Source: Tupaia tana (Eukaryota > Chordata > Mammalia > Scandentia > Tupaiidae). From it: a stretch of DNA of 64,000 nucleotides. Below, piece after piece: positions 34,681 through 47,069 of this stretch; within the stretch, counting starts at the first letter, position 1; each line of letters opens with the position of its first letter. The notes under the pieces were generated by a model that searched no databases, was not told the DNA's origin, and saw only the letters and a program-made list of their open reading frames with translations. The position numbers were made by a program, and so were the translations under genes. The DNA is taken from the NCBI GenBank assembly GCA_026018925.1, contig JAKSZU010000025.1, forward strand, positions 27,078,696 to 27,142,695. The letters run 5' to 3'.

Positions 34681-34934
34681 GGGACCAGCAGTTAGCGTAA
34701 TGGCTATGTCGCTGGACTCCCACGTAGTCGACCGCGGTTCGAGTCCCAGACCCGGTGGCTTAAACTCACGCCGGGTGCGTGTGTGTGCGTGCCCAAGATC
34801 CCGAGAGGAGAATGGAGAAGGGATTGCGGCGTGACCATCCCCTCTGGGGGGTGATTTCTTGTTTTCTGTGTCTCTGTCTCTCTCTGTCTGGCGAGCGCAC
34901 ACGCCCTATAGCAAAAACCTCTCCAAAAAAAAAA
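34681..34934 (+). mobile_element. Young full-length tRNA-derived SINE
   Basis: Head gggaccagcagttagcgtaa, intact B-box gcggttcgagtccc, CpG-rich middle, end tatagcaaaaacctctcc and A-run. A perfect 17-bp duplication aaataatagtgagtctt flanks it (34664-34680 and 34935-34951). The intact CpGs and perfect flanks indicate recent insertion. Confidence 0.96.
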
Positions 34935-35094
34935 AAATAATAGTGAGTCTTGTGAGCTAAGGGCATCCCCAGATAAAGTAAATGAGAGCAGTTAATTTAT
35001 CATAGCAATTAAACAAATTGGTAAAAAAAAAAAAAGAGCGGTTTATAAAACTAGCAATTTTTTTGTCCTATGGTGTAGGTCTATCACAAGAAAT

Positions 35095-35165
35095 TGGGTT
35101 TATTTTTATTATTATTTTATTTTACTTTTATTATTATTATTTTTATTATTTATTTTATCATTAAA
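35095..35165. repeat. ATT-rich simple sequence
   Basis: ttattattattttatttt-type low-complexity tract. Confidence 0.9.
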
Positions 35166-35997
35166 AAATCCAAAATCTCTTATTTAGTTAGAACTGGGAC
35201 TTGGCCGATAAGGCAGTAACGAAGTGGGACGGGTGATTAGAAGGCGCTTTCGTAATTGACGGGTAAGGAGGAAGCGTCTTCCCTGGTGCGTGTTCCCAAG
35301 CTGCTCTTCCGTACCGCGTCTCACATGACCCAGCTCACCCACAGGCCTTACATCGCCAAGAACCTGGAGATGCGCTCGGCAGTTTGTACAGAACGCGGAA
35401 CCCAACTCGGCCACGAGAATTCGGTCTGGTGACGGTCGTCCTGGCTCACACAGGCTAAGACGCTCACTGGGTAAAAACTGCCTCCCGAGGGCTCTGTCGC
35501 ATCATCCTGTCACACTCTGTGTGGCGCGCTGTCAATGCAGCCAGTGGGCACGGCACACCACACCGTAAGCTCGCCAAGAGGGAGAAGGCCACCTGACCCC
35601 TCATTTCCATGGCCACCAGCCCTGGCTGGGGCCCTCTTTGTATCGCCTCTGCCCTCAGACAGAAACGGACCACAGCTGTCTGCAGACCCAAAGTCCAACC
35701 ACACACAAACACATTCCTTCCCGAATAGCCTAACATCTCGAGGGAAGAGGAATGTTATTTTTTATTCCTTTTCATTCTACCTGTGCAAAAAACAAACAAA
35801 GAAACAAACAAACAAAACAGAAAATGAAAGGGAAAAAAAAAATCCTAGCCACTTCATCTAGGTATTAAAGAGAGCAAAGGTCAATACACTTCTTAAGGGA
35901 ACATTCCTTCAGAGGAGCACATCGCCCAGGCCTTTGGTAAGCCTGAATCTGCAGGAAACCCCACAGGTCGGGCAGAGGGGGAACCTCGAGCACGTAC

Positions 35998-36136
35998 ATT
36001 TCCGTGATGGTCTCCGGCAGGTTGGTGGGGATCTCCGTGAGGCCTTTTCCGCGGCAGTCCACGATGTTGTTGCTGCAGGTACAAGCGGCAGGGCAGTGAA
36101 GCACGCTGCAGGACGGGGCCATGAAGGACTGGTGAC
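35998..36136 (-). CDS. SLIT2: SLIT2 exon 9: N-terminal cap (LRRNT) of domain D2
   Basis: This 139-nt exon encodes the D1-D2 linker and the D2 N-terminal cap: [20 protein letters not shown], then [17 protein letters not shown], then [10 protein letters not shown]. The cap signature CPxxCxCx6C is intact. D2 is the domain whose concave face binds Robo Ig1, so this exon opens the receptor-binding module. The acceptor is cctag. The donor is gtacgt, a less common but valid form. Entry is phase 1 and exit phase 2. Reading through the donor gives a false M-Y-V extension, which is why the plain open frame looks longer. Confidence 0.97.
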
Positions 36137-38124
36137 CTAGGACAGGTGACACAGGGACGGCAAGTCAGCGTTTCCTCGAATGTCGCCACTGTGACATGTG
36201 CTTGCTCAATTAACCGAGCGCCTGGCAGCGATCTGTGTGTTTAAACGCCTGATCGCAAACTGGTCCTACAGTTCTAAGAGCACGCATTTCTATTTGGGGG
36301 TCAACATTGACAAGAAGCAAGAGAGATTTTAAAACTTGGTCATAAAAAGAGTCATTTCTAAAACTTGAAGGAAAAAAAAAAGGGAACATAAAGCCAGAAT
36401 TCTACTCAAAACTATTGTAAGAGCCAAAAAAAAAAAAAAAAAAAAAAAAGCAGCACTTTCGGACTTGTCTATATTCATTTCTAATAGCTTCTTCATAGCT
36501 CAGTCTTTCCCAAATTCATGTGGCTTAATTTACTTGGTCTCAAACAGGGAAAGAAAATAGTAAGATTTCCACCTTTGCAGACATAACTGCTGCTTAGATA
36601 ATGACATGCTCGTACGTGCGATAAAATTTAGACCATGCCGAGCGTGATGTCTACCTAGGCTCAGAGTGCCTGCTTTCTTTGCAGCTCTAATACTGCGTGT
36701 CCGACAGTCTGTAACGGTTCTCGCTGTGGACCTGTGTCTGGCTTTGCAAGATTGGAAGCCTTAGCCGAAGCAGTGACCTGCAGGTCTGTCTTTTCACCTC
36801 TCAGGACTCAGAAGCAAAGCTACTTTGAAACGGGTTGTACTGTTAAGTGATGAACGACGGGATGCCAGCAGGACTGCCCCAGTGGGGCATTTGCAAAGGT
36901 GCAGCGCCAAGTTAAATCAAGGAATGCCCTCTCCGACCCGTGGCCTGCGGGGAAGGACCCTGACCACAGACCTCCAGGGAGAGGATGCAGTTGGCTAGCG
37001 GGCACCCCAACCCCTCCAGACAAGCCCTCAAATAATACTTCATAATACTCTTAGTCTGAAAAAGAAACGTGAACTTGCCTTCTTCCTCATCTAGAAAACA
37101 GGAAGGGAAAAGTAAAGAGAGAAAAAAGTGGTTAGTCATGAATTGTTAGTCATTCCATTAATTAACTTTTTAAAAAGCAATCACACCGACTGAGAACATT
37201 GCATGATGTTATAAGAGAACTTCTTTTGAGATCATAAAACAGCGTGAAAAAACACATACAAAGGTCTGGAAGATACCGAGATAGACTCAAGTACTAGCGA
37301 AGTCTCCCCACTCTGCCTTTCAAAAAATGGGTGAGGGTGGTGTATCACACATCTAAAGTTTTCGTTTTATTGTCTTTTGAGCAGACACTTCTGAGGCAGG
37401 ACCAGCTCCATATCTAAAATGCAGTACCGTTATGTCTACAGATAGCTCCTGTGATGGGAGTCAGGCTGCCCGGGTCGCCATCCTTGGACTCCACTCAGAG
37501 ACCTGGACAGGCTACTCTTCCCACAGTCTTCCATATGGAGGTGACACTGCACTTCCCACGTAATTGTTGGGGTGGAGGTCAGTACCCGTGGACTGCTGTG
37601 ACTGGTGCTCACACATCTAAACACTCAGCACGCGTTAGCTACTGAAATTTTATAGTCCACGTCTGAGTTTTCTTTCCAGATTTGTGTTACTAAAACTCGG
37701 GATTTATTTAATTTGGTAGAACTGAACAATTAGGACACAGGTATCCGTGCAAACTTGTCACCACGTTGCAACGACAGCTAGATTAGCCCTTGAATGTCAC
37801 GGTGAGGGTCAGCATCAGCTGACCAGTTTTCCACCGTCAGCGTAAAAGCAGACATAGACTAGCCGTCGGCCAGGAATTCCTCATAGCTCCCCTCGAGCGA
37901 AAAGGGGAAAAAAGCCCTAGACATAGTGTGGGCACCGGAACTCCGCAGTCGCCCACCACGTCCCCGTGTAACTGTCACCAGAGCAGGGGTCCTCAGGGCG
38001 TGATGCGCGTGCAAGTGCCTGTGTTCACGCAGCACCGAGGCCCGGGGACCGCACCCCTCACATGCTCACACCCGCTGCGTGGCAGCAACGTCACAGGACC
38101 CGCCACGCTGCCCCGTCCCCTTAC
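36137..38124 (-). other. SLIT2: SLIT2 intron 8 (2.0 kb)
   Basis: Phase-1 intron, gtaagg to cctag. It holds an A24 run at 36426-36449. I see no SINE, no hairpin and no further exon; the sequence is unremarkable. Confidence 0.9.
36426..36449. repeat. Poly-A run
   Basis: Twenty-four A in a row with no recognisable retroposon attached. Confidence 0.9.
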
Positions 38125-38288
38125 CACTGCAGACAAATTCTCGCTTCTGGACCTCGGCGACGTTGTGGCCCCGCAGGTGGGCCGGGCCCATGCACTGCGT
38201 GTACAGCCCGACCCGAGGCCGTTGGCGAAGCCAGTCGGAGAGCCAAGCCAGGTGGCAGTCACAGAGCAGGTTGTTGGAGTGAAGCCGA
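38125..38288 (-). CDS. SLIT2: SLIT2 exon 8: C-terminal cap (LRRCT) of domain D1
   Basis: This 164-nt exon encodes the D1 C-terminal cap. It starts [20 protein letters not shown], continues through [15 protein letters not shown], and ends KREFVCSG. The four cap cysteines (CDC, QC and VC) form the disulfide cap of an LRR domain. The acceptor is acgcag and the donor gtaagg. Entry is phase 2 and exit phase 1, the phase switch that marks each LRRCT exon here. NNLLCDC (human NNLYCDC) and GPAHL (human GPSHL) are apparent lineage differences, judged from memory. The exon is GC-rich compared with its introns. Confidence 0.97.
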
Positions 38289-38387
38289 CTGCGTGGGTGG
38301 AGAGAGGTGTAAAATGAGAAAATGGAACACAGTTAATCACGAACTTGAAAAACTCATCAATAATAACAATAAAATATATTTCTCTTT

Positions 38388-38641
38388 CTCTCTTTTTTTA
38401 GAGAGATTTTTGCTATAGGGAGTGTGTGCTTATCGGAGAAACAGAGAGAAAGAAAGCAAGAAATCATCTCCTGGGGAGGGTGGCCATGCCACAGTCCCTT
38501 CTCCTCCACTCTCCTCTCAGGATGTTGGGCACACACACACACGTGCCCGGCATGAGTTTTAAGCTGCTAGGTCCAAGACTCGAACCACAGCTGACTACAT
38601 GGGAGTCCAATAATGTAACCATTACGCCATCTGCTGGCCAC
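38388..38641 (-). mobile_element. tRNA-derived SINE
   Basis: Minus orientation, from the T-run and ttgctatagggagtgtgtgc to taatgtaaccattacgccat and ctgctggcca. Flanks aaaatatatttctctt and aaaatacatttatctctt form an imperfect duplication. Confidence 0.9.
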
Positions 38642-39983
38642 AAAATACATTTATCTCTTAACACAGAAAAAGACAAAGCTTAGCAAGTTCTAGCCTAATT
38701 GTTTTTCTAAAACCTAAATTAGTTTACAAGCACAGAATCAAGTCTCTCTTCATTTACTCAGAGCTAAGCAAGCATACAGAAACTTGAACATGATCTTAAA
38801 ACAAATCTTTTTCCTACGTTCATTCAAAAGGTAAAGAGAGAAAACTAAGTCTGAAGCGAACCGCGTGGCAACACCAACATGCCAAGAACTGACAGGGCCG
38901 GGCAGGGGCAGAGTCGGGAGGGAACAAGTTAATAAACGTGGTGGCTCCCAGTGTGAGATACTCCATCCTGCCAGTATTCGTCTCTATAGAAACTGCTGGC
39001 TAAATCTTTGTAGCAGGTCACTTTCATTTTTTGCTGAATAATGCAGAATAATAATTTAATATAAAGTGCTTTTTTTTCACATCCCTATTCTGATTTCTTT
39101 TGTGTTTAATCACAGAAAGGGGATTAGCTGCTTTTGACTCTCAGGGGTCTGGCCTCGAAGAGCAGGGACTGAATTAAAAGGCATAAGTGCTGGCAAGGGG
39201 GGAATGCAGCGGGTCCCCCCACGTTGGCAGGGTCCCCCCAAGACCATGGGCTGTTTCCAAACGGCAAACAGCACTTCGCCATTAATAAAGTATCAGACGA
39301 ATGTATCCACTAAATTAGGGAAATGGCTTCAAGCAGGCCTTTATGTTTTCTCAGACTACAGAACAGGATATCTCGAGCTATAAATCTCAGCAGCGTTCCC
39401 CGAGTCCTCTCTGACACGGTAATACCATTTCAGTCCTTCTTAGCTGATGGACTCAATTCTAACCCAATCACAGTAATGGATATTAAAACAGGGAACTCAG
39501 TCCAGAACGATAATCGGACTATAAAAATGGAATATTTAAGCAGCAGTGATGCTCCGGAATAAGGACCTGCCAAAGCAAGGGAATTTCAAGTTGGACATGT
39601 TCTCCTTGAGCCTGGGTCCCGAAGCAGATTGTCTTGTGCTGACATGAGAAGGCTTACCCCAGGACAGAGGGCTACATTTTGAGGAAGCCGGGTCACTTAC
39701 AAGGTTCACGTGGCATTGGAATGACACCCACGGAAGCCCCAAAGGCATACTCATACTCCATGTCACTGTTCTCTAAAGATTCCTGTCCCAACCTAACTCA
39801 TGACAATAACTCAATTAGATGTGCACAAATTTGAAATGAGAAAGGGACACAAAATTTTTAAAACTAAGTAAGACAAGCTAGTAGATTTTTACAAGAAAAT
39901 AAGAGAAAGCATACAAATGCACATGATGTGGGCTTTTACAGTTTCAGTGGCTTTAGTTTTACAAGGACTGAAAGCTTGATCGA

Positions 39984-40239
39984 TTTTTTTTTTTTTTTTT
40001 TTAGAGAGATGTTTGCTATAGGACATGTGCATTTGCTGGAGAGACAGAGACAGAGAGACAGAAAGTGAGAAATCACTCCCCGGGGAGCATGGCCATGCCA
40101 CAATCCCCTCTCCTCCATTCTCCTCTCAGGATTTTGGGCACGCACGCACAAGCGCCCAGTTTAAGTCACTAGGTCTGGGACTCGAACTGTGGTTGCCAAC
40201 TGAGAGTCTGGCGACATAACCATTATTCCATCTGCTAGT

Positions 40240-40242
<3 letters not shown>
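39984..40242 (-). mobile_element. tRNA-derived SINE
   Basis: Minus orientation: T-run, tttgctataggacatgtgca, GA-rich part, and head ending tccatctgctagtgcc. It abuts a T-run and an opposite SINE. Confidence 0.9.
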
Positions 40243-40272
<30 letters not shown>

Positions 40273-40276
<4 letters not shown>

Positions 40277-40510
40277 GCTAGGGTGGGCATGCAGCACAGT
40301 GGTGAAGAAAGCCCTGTGCATTGGGAGCTGGATCCTACATAGTTAACTACGGTTTGAATCCCAGCCCTGGAGCCTTGTAAAACACGCTGGGTGTGTGTGC
40401 ATGCCCCAAGCCCTGATGGGATGGAGAAACGACATGCCAGTATACCACTGAAGGGGCTCTCTCTCTCTCGCTCTCTCTCCCTGGTGAGTGTACACACCCT
40501 CTAGTGATAA
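40273..40510 (+). mobile_element. Diverged tRNA-derived SINE, opposite to its neighbour
   Basis: gggtgggcatgcagcacagt head, B-box-like cggtttgaatcccagc, gtgtgtgtgcatgcccc middle, long CT part and gtgagtgtacacaccctcta end. It is an older member with a different body. Confidence 0.75.
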
Positions 40511-41657
40511 AAAATTTAAATAAGAGAAAATAAAATAAAAATGAGCTAATGTTAATGATAAATGAACTTTTTTAAACATATTGCAATGAACTGGGGTGTT
40601 AATTCAATCAGATTAATCCCAATTTGTTAGTCTCAGGAAAACAAAATATAGCTCTGTCTATATACCTCTAGAGTTGCTTTATTTTACTAAATCATAATCT
40701 AAAGCTCTAATGATGTCTTAGAACATACAGAGTAGATTTTATTTAGGAAAAACAACATGACTTTGAGATCGGTATCACCTCACTTATTTTAGAACACTGG
40801 TATATCAATTATTTTATTAAGGGGAGAAAATGAGTGCAATACTCTTCCAGATATAAGCTATTATAATGTGGGGAATTGTTTGAAAAGCCAGTCGAGAATT
40901 ATCTACCCTACTTAAAACATATTTCCCTTTCAGAAGTCCTATGCTTTTCTTTGGTTGCCCATCATTTTTGACATGCTACATGTAATAATTTTTTAGGCCA
41001 TTGTGATTCAGAAACCCAGTTGAAGTGAGTTACCTCTGAAAATGTTACAGGTAAATACCACCCTTCTTGAAGAACTATCTTTTCTTCAAGAGAGAGGAGA
41101 AAAAATAGCTGTAGTCGATACTTCATTAGAGAACCATTTTTATTCACCAAAAATAAAATGGCCTCAGTGTCTCCTTGTAACCCTTAAAAAGATATTTTTA
41201 AATATAAATGCTGACACACCTTAATTATGGAAGCACTAGAGGGTGATGTGGTAATTTCACATCACAAAGAATGTTGGAGGGCCAGTTTAGCTTTATTAGG
41301 TCTGCTTGCAGTACAGTAATAAAATCATAAAGATTTCCCATTTATCATTTCTGACAGCCAATCAAGGAGTCTTCCATTTCTTAATGAAATGTGACCTTCC
41401 ACAATAGCTCAAAGCAAGCACTTGTTTTTTTTCTCCTCCAAACTTTCCATAACACATGCCATGTAGGAAAAGCTTTCAAGTCTTCCAGAATCATGGTTGA
41501 TTAGTGAAATAGCATGTCTGGAATTGGTTTTTAAAGGGATGTGTTCGGGTCCATCCCATAATGATCCAGCGGTCCTTGTCTTGTTTACTAAAACTAGCAC
41601 TGAAGGGGCCCGTTAATGGAGTGAGTTGACCTTTGTATGCACGTGGTGACTACTTAC

Positions 41658-41729
41658 AAAGTCCGAAGTTTAGGCATGTGATTGAAACTTGCCACAGACA
41701 GCCTGGTAATGTTGTTATTGTTGAGTGTG
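41658..41729 (-). CDS. SLIT2: SLIT2 exon 7: last leucine-rich repeat of domain D1
   Basis: This 72-nt exon encodes [20 protein letters not shown] then LRTF, the last D1 repeat before the C-terminal cap. The asparagine ladder and NIT sequon are visible. The acceptor is ctgcag after a T-rich tract, the donor gtaagt, and both ends are phase 2. The terminal TT joins the T that opens exon 8 to make Phe. It matches mammalian SLIT2 as remembered with no change. Confidence 0.97.
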
Positions 41730-42414
41730 CTGCAGAGTAAGAAAACAAAGGAAGGACTTTAGAGAGGAAGCCCAGCCACCATACAAGGACGCAACAAGAC
41801 TCGTGACCAAGCGTACCTGAACAGTCGCCTGCAGAAATGACATGGAGCATGCCCGGTGTACGGCCCAGCTGGTAATAAACCCAATACCTGGACACGTCAC
41901 TGCACGCTGCCTTAGCCCACATTTACCACAAATGCATGGCTTTATTGTAGCATCTCTGACTAGCTGCCTGTGGCTTTCTGCCTCTCATGCACGCACGTCT
42001 CTTACTATATGTGTCAGGAAATAAGCACGAGGCAGCTGCAGCTGGAAAGATCACAACTATACTTCTCCAGAGGGTTACTACGAGTGCAGAGTGCCCACGA
42101 GTGAGTGGCGTATTCGAACCCTCCTGCCGCAACCTCAAAGCAGCCACACAGAACTGCTGGTTCATCTTCCTGGCGGACATCGCTGCTGTTGAAATGGAGG
42201 CCGAAAGACTTGTGCCTGGTGCCGCAGCACGACGTTAAAAGCTCAGATTATTGCCATTTCGTCACAGCAAGGACTTGCCTCTGGTCCTGCGTTGGTAGCA
42301 ATCACGTTCTTGAAGCGGAGCCAGAAGACATGAGGTGAAGGAAGTTTCCATGAAGCTAAGGATAATCCTCCTACTCATCCTCTAACACGGCTCTGCTCGC
42401 TTTATTCTCATTGA

Positions 42415-42780
42415 TAACTCAGTTCCACTACTATTGTTGATTCACCAAATATTTCCTGAGTGGCTGCTGTTTTCATGGCAAAGTGCAGTATTATAAAAAT
42501 GAATCGGGCATAAATCTTGTCCTAAAACAGTGCACAGCCCACTTGGGAAGACTAATTAGACAGATTACAGAAATTTAATAGTGAATGAGATTAAGAAAAG
42601 AGTCTCACTCCGCTTTGGAGAAACCTGGTCATAACCAGAAAACAAGAGCACATTTCTCCGAAGGGTGTGAGGGTTACGGGGAGGGAACGGATTCTGAGAC
42701 CGGATGACACAGGCGATGTGTCGGGTGCCGACTGCAGAGGCCGGGTTGGAAAGGAGGGAGAGAGACAGGGTCAGGTGGGA
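42415..42780 (-). mobile_element. L2-like LINE fragment
   Basis: Reads antisense to the L2 3' end: ttcaccaaatatttcctgag, a cagtgcacagcccacttggg stretch and gactaattagacagattaca. The boundary on the high side is uncertain. Confidence 0.55.
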
Positions 42781-45350
42781 GACTGCGAAGGCACCGGCAT
42801 TAGGATGCCCTGCAGAGCTGCTTGCCTACAGAGGCCAGGCAGAAGACACCAAGGAGAGAGGAGGCCACGTGTGAAGGAGCACGATGGGCAACGAGCTGGA
42901 AAGAGCAGACGCACAGGCAGGCGTGGTGGGGACTGCGGTGAGACGGCAACGCTGCCCCCATGGTGGGCATGGACGTGGCTTCCAAGGTCTGCTGCCCGCT
43001 GTCATGCGAGACTGCCAGACAATCCATGTTTCCAAAGAAGGCTGCAAATGGAGACCTTCAACTCAATAGTCCTAATTTTTAAATACCGGCAACTAATTCC
43101 AATATTTCAAATAGTCCGAGGGCTAAGAAAAATGCCTCCGTGAGGCCACTTGAGGTCAGCTGGTTCTGCTGTGATCCATGGCAGCATATGGGCCACTTGG
43201 GGGACGAGGACTGACATGCGGTTATCTGCGAGGTAGGGTACTTCGGCTACAGACGGGCCACGCAGTGACTCTTCCACCCGGTTTATAATGTGTTGTGTGG
43301 TATAAGGGCTAGTCGAAGTGATCTGAATTAAGTTACAAAGGAAAATAAACCACGAAGGACCTATAAAGTTCAAGTGGTCGGCTCATGTAATCTCAAAGCG
43401 TCTAGCATTTTCCTGCACTTAAGTGCAATGAGATTTTTTTAAAATGCCATTAAAATATATCTCGACGTTTGATCTAAAAGTTTTCACTTCTCAAGGGGAT
43501 TTGCTTTCAAATAATCCCTTTTCCATCCTCAGAGTTTATGCTGACTTAGTATGGCTGAACTCTTTAGTGTTTGTAGCACTCTAAGTGCGACTTTGGGGAT
43601 ATAAAGTTTGAAAAGTGATTCTCACCCAGCAGACAAACATCAGTTTTGAACAATAGTTCGTTGTTGTTTAACATTTCCATGCAAAGGAATGTTTTCATTG
43701 TATGCTGAGACCTGTAGCTATCAATCCGAAGTCTTTTCTCAAAATGTTAATTCACCTAATACAAATGAAAAACTTAATTATCTCAGTATTTTATTCAGTA
43801 CTGATGCTGGCAAAGTAATATAAGTTCCTAGTGATGGAAAATATGTGGACCAATTCAAATGTTTTTAAAAGTATTAACACCTATCTGTTAATTAGGTATG
43901 ATGACAGTCAATGTTATGGTTATAATCAATTCATATTCTGAACAAATGCAAATTTATGGATCGTACTTACTTATTCATGAATACTTTCTCTTATGTACAA
44001 GTGTGTTTCTATGCGAAATCTCAGATTTTCTTTTTGGGTTGACCACGTGTTTTAGTACAAAGGGCATCTTGGCATAAAAATCTAACATGGGTACTTCAAT
44101 GATCATGGGGCATCTCTCACACTTGGGTTTCGCCTTTCTTTTTCCCTTAGTGCTGAGGATAGAACTGGGCAAAGAGTGGTATTTAATGAGTCTAAATCAC
44201 CATCTTAAATTAAATGATGCCCATGCAGTGGAAAAGAATTTTTAAACTACGTGAAACTGGCAACTCAGGGGGTACATGTCATCTCTGAGGCTAGCGTTCA
44301 GAGACAAAGACAGTATCTACCAGGACTTGGTCTCCAGGGGTATCTTTGAGACGGCACGTCCCTGGGAAGGAGGGGAACAGCTACGTCTACACCCTGCCCA
44401 GCAGCGCTCCGCGTGGGGTAAGCTCTCCACGGACCTCCACGCGGGAGAGCGTGTCCTTGCTTTCCACTCCTCGACTTCCTCACTGTTCCCGCTATGCATC
44501 CTAATGCAGCTGGTTTTCATGATCGGCCCAGGGTCACGATGCCTTCTGTCTGCCCTCAGAACAGTCCTGTACTCACAAGTGGCTCGTGGAATTAAGGTTA
44601 GAAAGTATATAAAACACCAGGACGTTTGAGGTGCTCTGGAAGTCACCGCTCCTTCATTATTTCCACACGATAAGAAAAGAGATAGTAAGGATCCCGAGCA
44701 GTAAAATATGCAAAATAGACCAGCTTTCCTCAGGAATGCGTCCAAGAACAAACTCTTATTTTAAAAAGGCACTTGGCCAAATGTTTATAATGGCAAACTT
44801 TTAATTTACTTGACAAGAGACTTGGGCTCAATAAATCCCAGTCTGTTCAGTGCTTTATCCAATTTTGCCTTAAACTCTTCATCGATGACTTTTTTTTAAG
44901 CCTGTCTAAAGCATGATGATTTTTTAAAAGAATTAACATATAATAAAATAATGCGAACTTAACTCTATAAAATTGTAATAAAAAGACTGAAATGTATTAA
45001 AAGACATTCACTTTTTTTTCATCGTGTGCTAATTTTCATGATTTTCTTTTAGTCAGCAAGCTCTGACCATTGTGCATTTCTTTGAGACATAGATATTGAG
45101 GTCTCAGAAGAGCTCTCAACATTTGGCATTTCCATTAGAGCAAAACAGTAGTGAGCACTCTCTGGTTATTTCATGATAACAGTCCTGGCTAAAGCCGTCT
45201 TTCAGATGCTTTGCTAACATGACACAAAATGTATATGGTCTTCGTGTTTTTGCAAACTTATTGCTTCTAAAAGCAAGGATATCAGTTTATAGAAAATATA
45301 TAGTCATTGTATTCGGGACTCCAAAGTTTCAGTACCCAACACAGTGCTCG

Positions 45351-45352
<2 letters not shown>

Positions 45353-45395
<43 letters not shown>
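45353..45395. repeat. CT microsatellite
   Basis: About twenty uninterrupted CT units. Confidence 0.97.
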
Positions 45396-45401
<6 letters not shown>

Positions 45402-46997
45402 TTTAAAAACACACGTACATCTACAGGATAAATAAGTTTGATGATTCCATAACTAATAAGAATGCAATTTTCTTACTTAATAACAGTACTTTATGGAATT
45501 TAACTGATCTAAACAATTTAGCAAAGTTTTCATAGAATTATTGGTGTCATTTGTATCTCTAGTTCGAATCACTGACTTGGTTGACTCACCCACCTACGGT
45601 TTGGCTTGACCGGACCCCTCCAATCTCCTAGCCCTGCAGTGGTCTCTTCACATACAAAGTTCCGTGACATGGACCAAGTCTGGTCCGACCACCAGCCCGC
45701 TCCCATGAAGCCAGAGTCGTATCCTCGTTATTCCGACCCTGAGCTGGCATCGCAAAGTTTTGAATACTAACAATGGCTCTGGGAAATAATTTTTAAAATG
45801 GCCTTAGAACTAAAATGCATGTAATATGCATTTTGAATGTTTTTCCCCCTCAAAAAAATGGTTAAACGGTTATTAATAGAAGCAAAGATGACCTTTCATG
45901 TACCGAATATGTTTTGCTACTTTTACAATTTTTTTAATCAACTGATTTTCACGTAATTCTTTAAAAGAATACAACGCATAACACAACTAGAAATTTGATT
46001 AACTTACTCATAAGCGAAACCAAAATTGTATAGAAAGTATTGCTAAAATAAGCCATTCTACTTGAAAGATTAAATTTTTTTCATGATTACATTTTGTTCC
46101 TGAAGTTTAATTTATAAAGCTATATGCTGTTTTCCCCCTCACAAAACAATTGTTGATTTCTAGAAAACTTTTCACAAGTAGACTAAAAATTCAAAATTTC
46201 TTCACCTTCACCTAATTTTGGATTTCTGGCTAAATTGTGTCAAGGATGAAATAAAACAAAGAAAAATATTTTTATATAGGAAGGAAATGTGTAAGTCTAT
46301 CTAAAAAGCTCGAAACATAAATTTTTGACTGAAAAAATTTTCAGAAACATATGGGTGCTGTAAAGTGCTTTAGTAACAATCATTTTCATTAAAAATACTT
46401 TTCGTTAAAGTTAAATTTCACTAATCAAAGGTCAACAGGAATTATTTAGTTGCCTCTAACCAATTTCATCAGCCATGTCTATACAATGGCAAGGGGGGGG
46501 GGGATTCTAATCAGTGTGTTCTATTTTACATTTGAAGTGGACCTAATGGGAGATTCATTTAAATTCAAAAGTCAGTTTCAAAATGAACTTACAAAGATAA
46601 TGTTAGCTGGTTAAAAATCACATTTTTAAATGAGAAAAATTTTTTCCATCGGATAACAAAGAGATTTATTTTTTGATAGTATTGTTTGTTCCTATCCAAG
46701 TTATTTTAGCTCAGTGTGTAGCAGTTCTGGGCATTCTCACAGATCTGTGGACTCCTTTGAGCATGTTTAATTATAAGGAGAACTCCGAATACCCTCTTAA
46801 ATACACAGTTACCTAAACACACAGATAAGATGTGCAAGCTTTCGCACACATTTCGACTCTCTGATCCACCGCGAGTCATTCCGGCTCTCTATTCAGGAGA
46901 CCATTTTGACACAGGATGTTAAGCAAACAGCGAAGCCCCCACAGCAGAACTCCCAAGGCACATGCTGGCGTGAAGGGGAGGAGAAAGTGGTACTTAC

Positions 46998-47069
46998 AGC
47001 ACTTCCAGGTCCCGGAGAGCCCTGAATGCCCCGTCCTCAATGCAGCTGATCCGGTTGTAATCCAGCTGC
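46998..47069 (-). CDS. SLIT2: SLIT2 exon 6: leucine-rich repeat of domain D1
   Basis: This 72-nt exon encodes [20 protein letters not shown] then LEVL, one D1 LRR. The acceptor is gaacag, the donor gtaagt, and both ends are phase 2. The leading G completes the Leu codon begun in exon 5 and the terminal CT is completed by exon 7. It fits the LRR pattern LxLxxNxIxxIxxxAFxxLxxL. The Arg in DYNRIS is Gln in human SLIT2 as I remember it, a conservative surface change. It lies between the 12.5-kb intron 5 and the 5.3-kb intron 6. Confidence 0.97.

Larger units (their letters stand above)
23872..35997 (-). other. SLIT2: SLIT2 intron 9 (12.1 kb)
   Basis: Phase-2 intron, gtacgt to cttgcag. It contains the 48/50-bp tandem array at 24027-24276, SINEs at 27427-27552, 29283-29416, 29447-29692, 32338-32573 and 34681-34934, a probable SINE 3' remnant at 33430-33490, MIR fragments at 28687-28740 and 30075-30250, a CA repeat at 30413-30464 and an ATT-rich tract at 35095-35165. 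24500-27400 and 27560-28680 are unclassified, mostly AT-rich. 33880-34510 is C/T-rich and may be an old L2-type fragment. Confidence 0.9.
38289..41657 (-). other. SLIT2: SLIT2 intron 7 (3.4 kb)
   Basis: Phase-2 intron, gtaagt to acgcag. It contains a SINE at 38388-38641 and a head-to-head pair at 39984-40242 (minus) and 40273-40510 (plus). 38680-39900 and 40520-41650 show no repeat I recognise. Confidence 0.9.
41730..46997 (-). other. SLIT2: SLIT2 intron 6 (5.3 kb)
   Basis: Phase-2 intron, gtaagt to ctgcag. It holds an old L2-like fragment at about 42415-42780, a CT microsatellite at 45353-45395 and a G-run near 46493-46503. The rest, especially 43380-44280 and 45400-46900, is AT-rich and free of the young SINE. 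No exon seen. Confidence 0.9.

Noticed and set aside
34681..34760. tRNA gene suggested by the B-box GGTTCGAGTCC
   Set aside because: No cloverleaf with paired acceptor stem; it is the head of a dispersed SINE with target duplications. The same applies to the other SINE heads.
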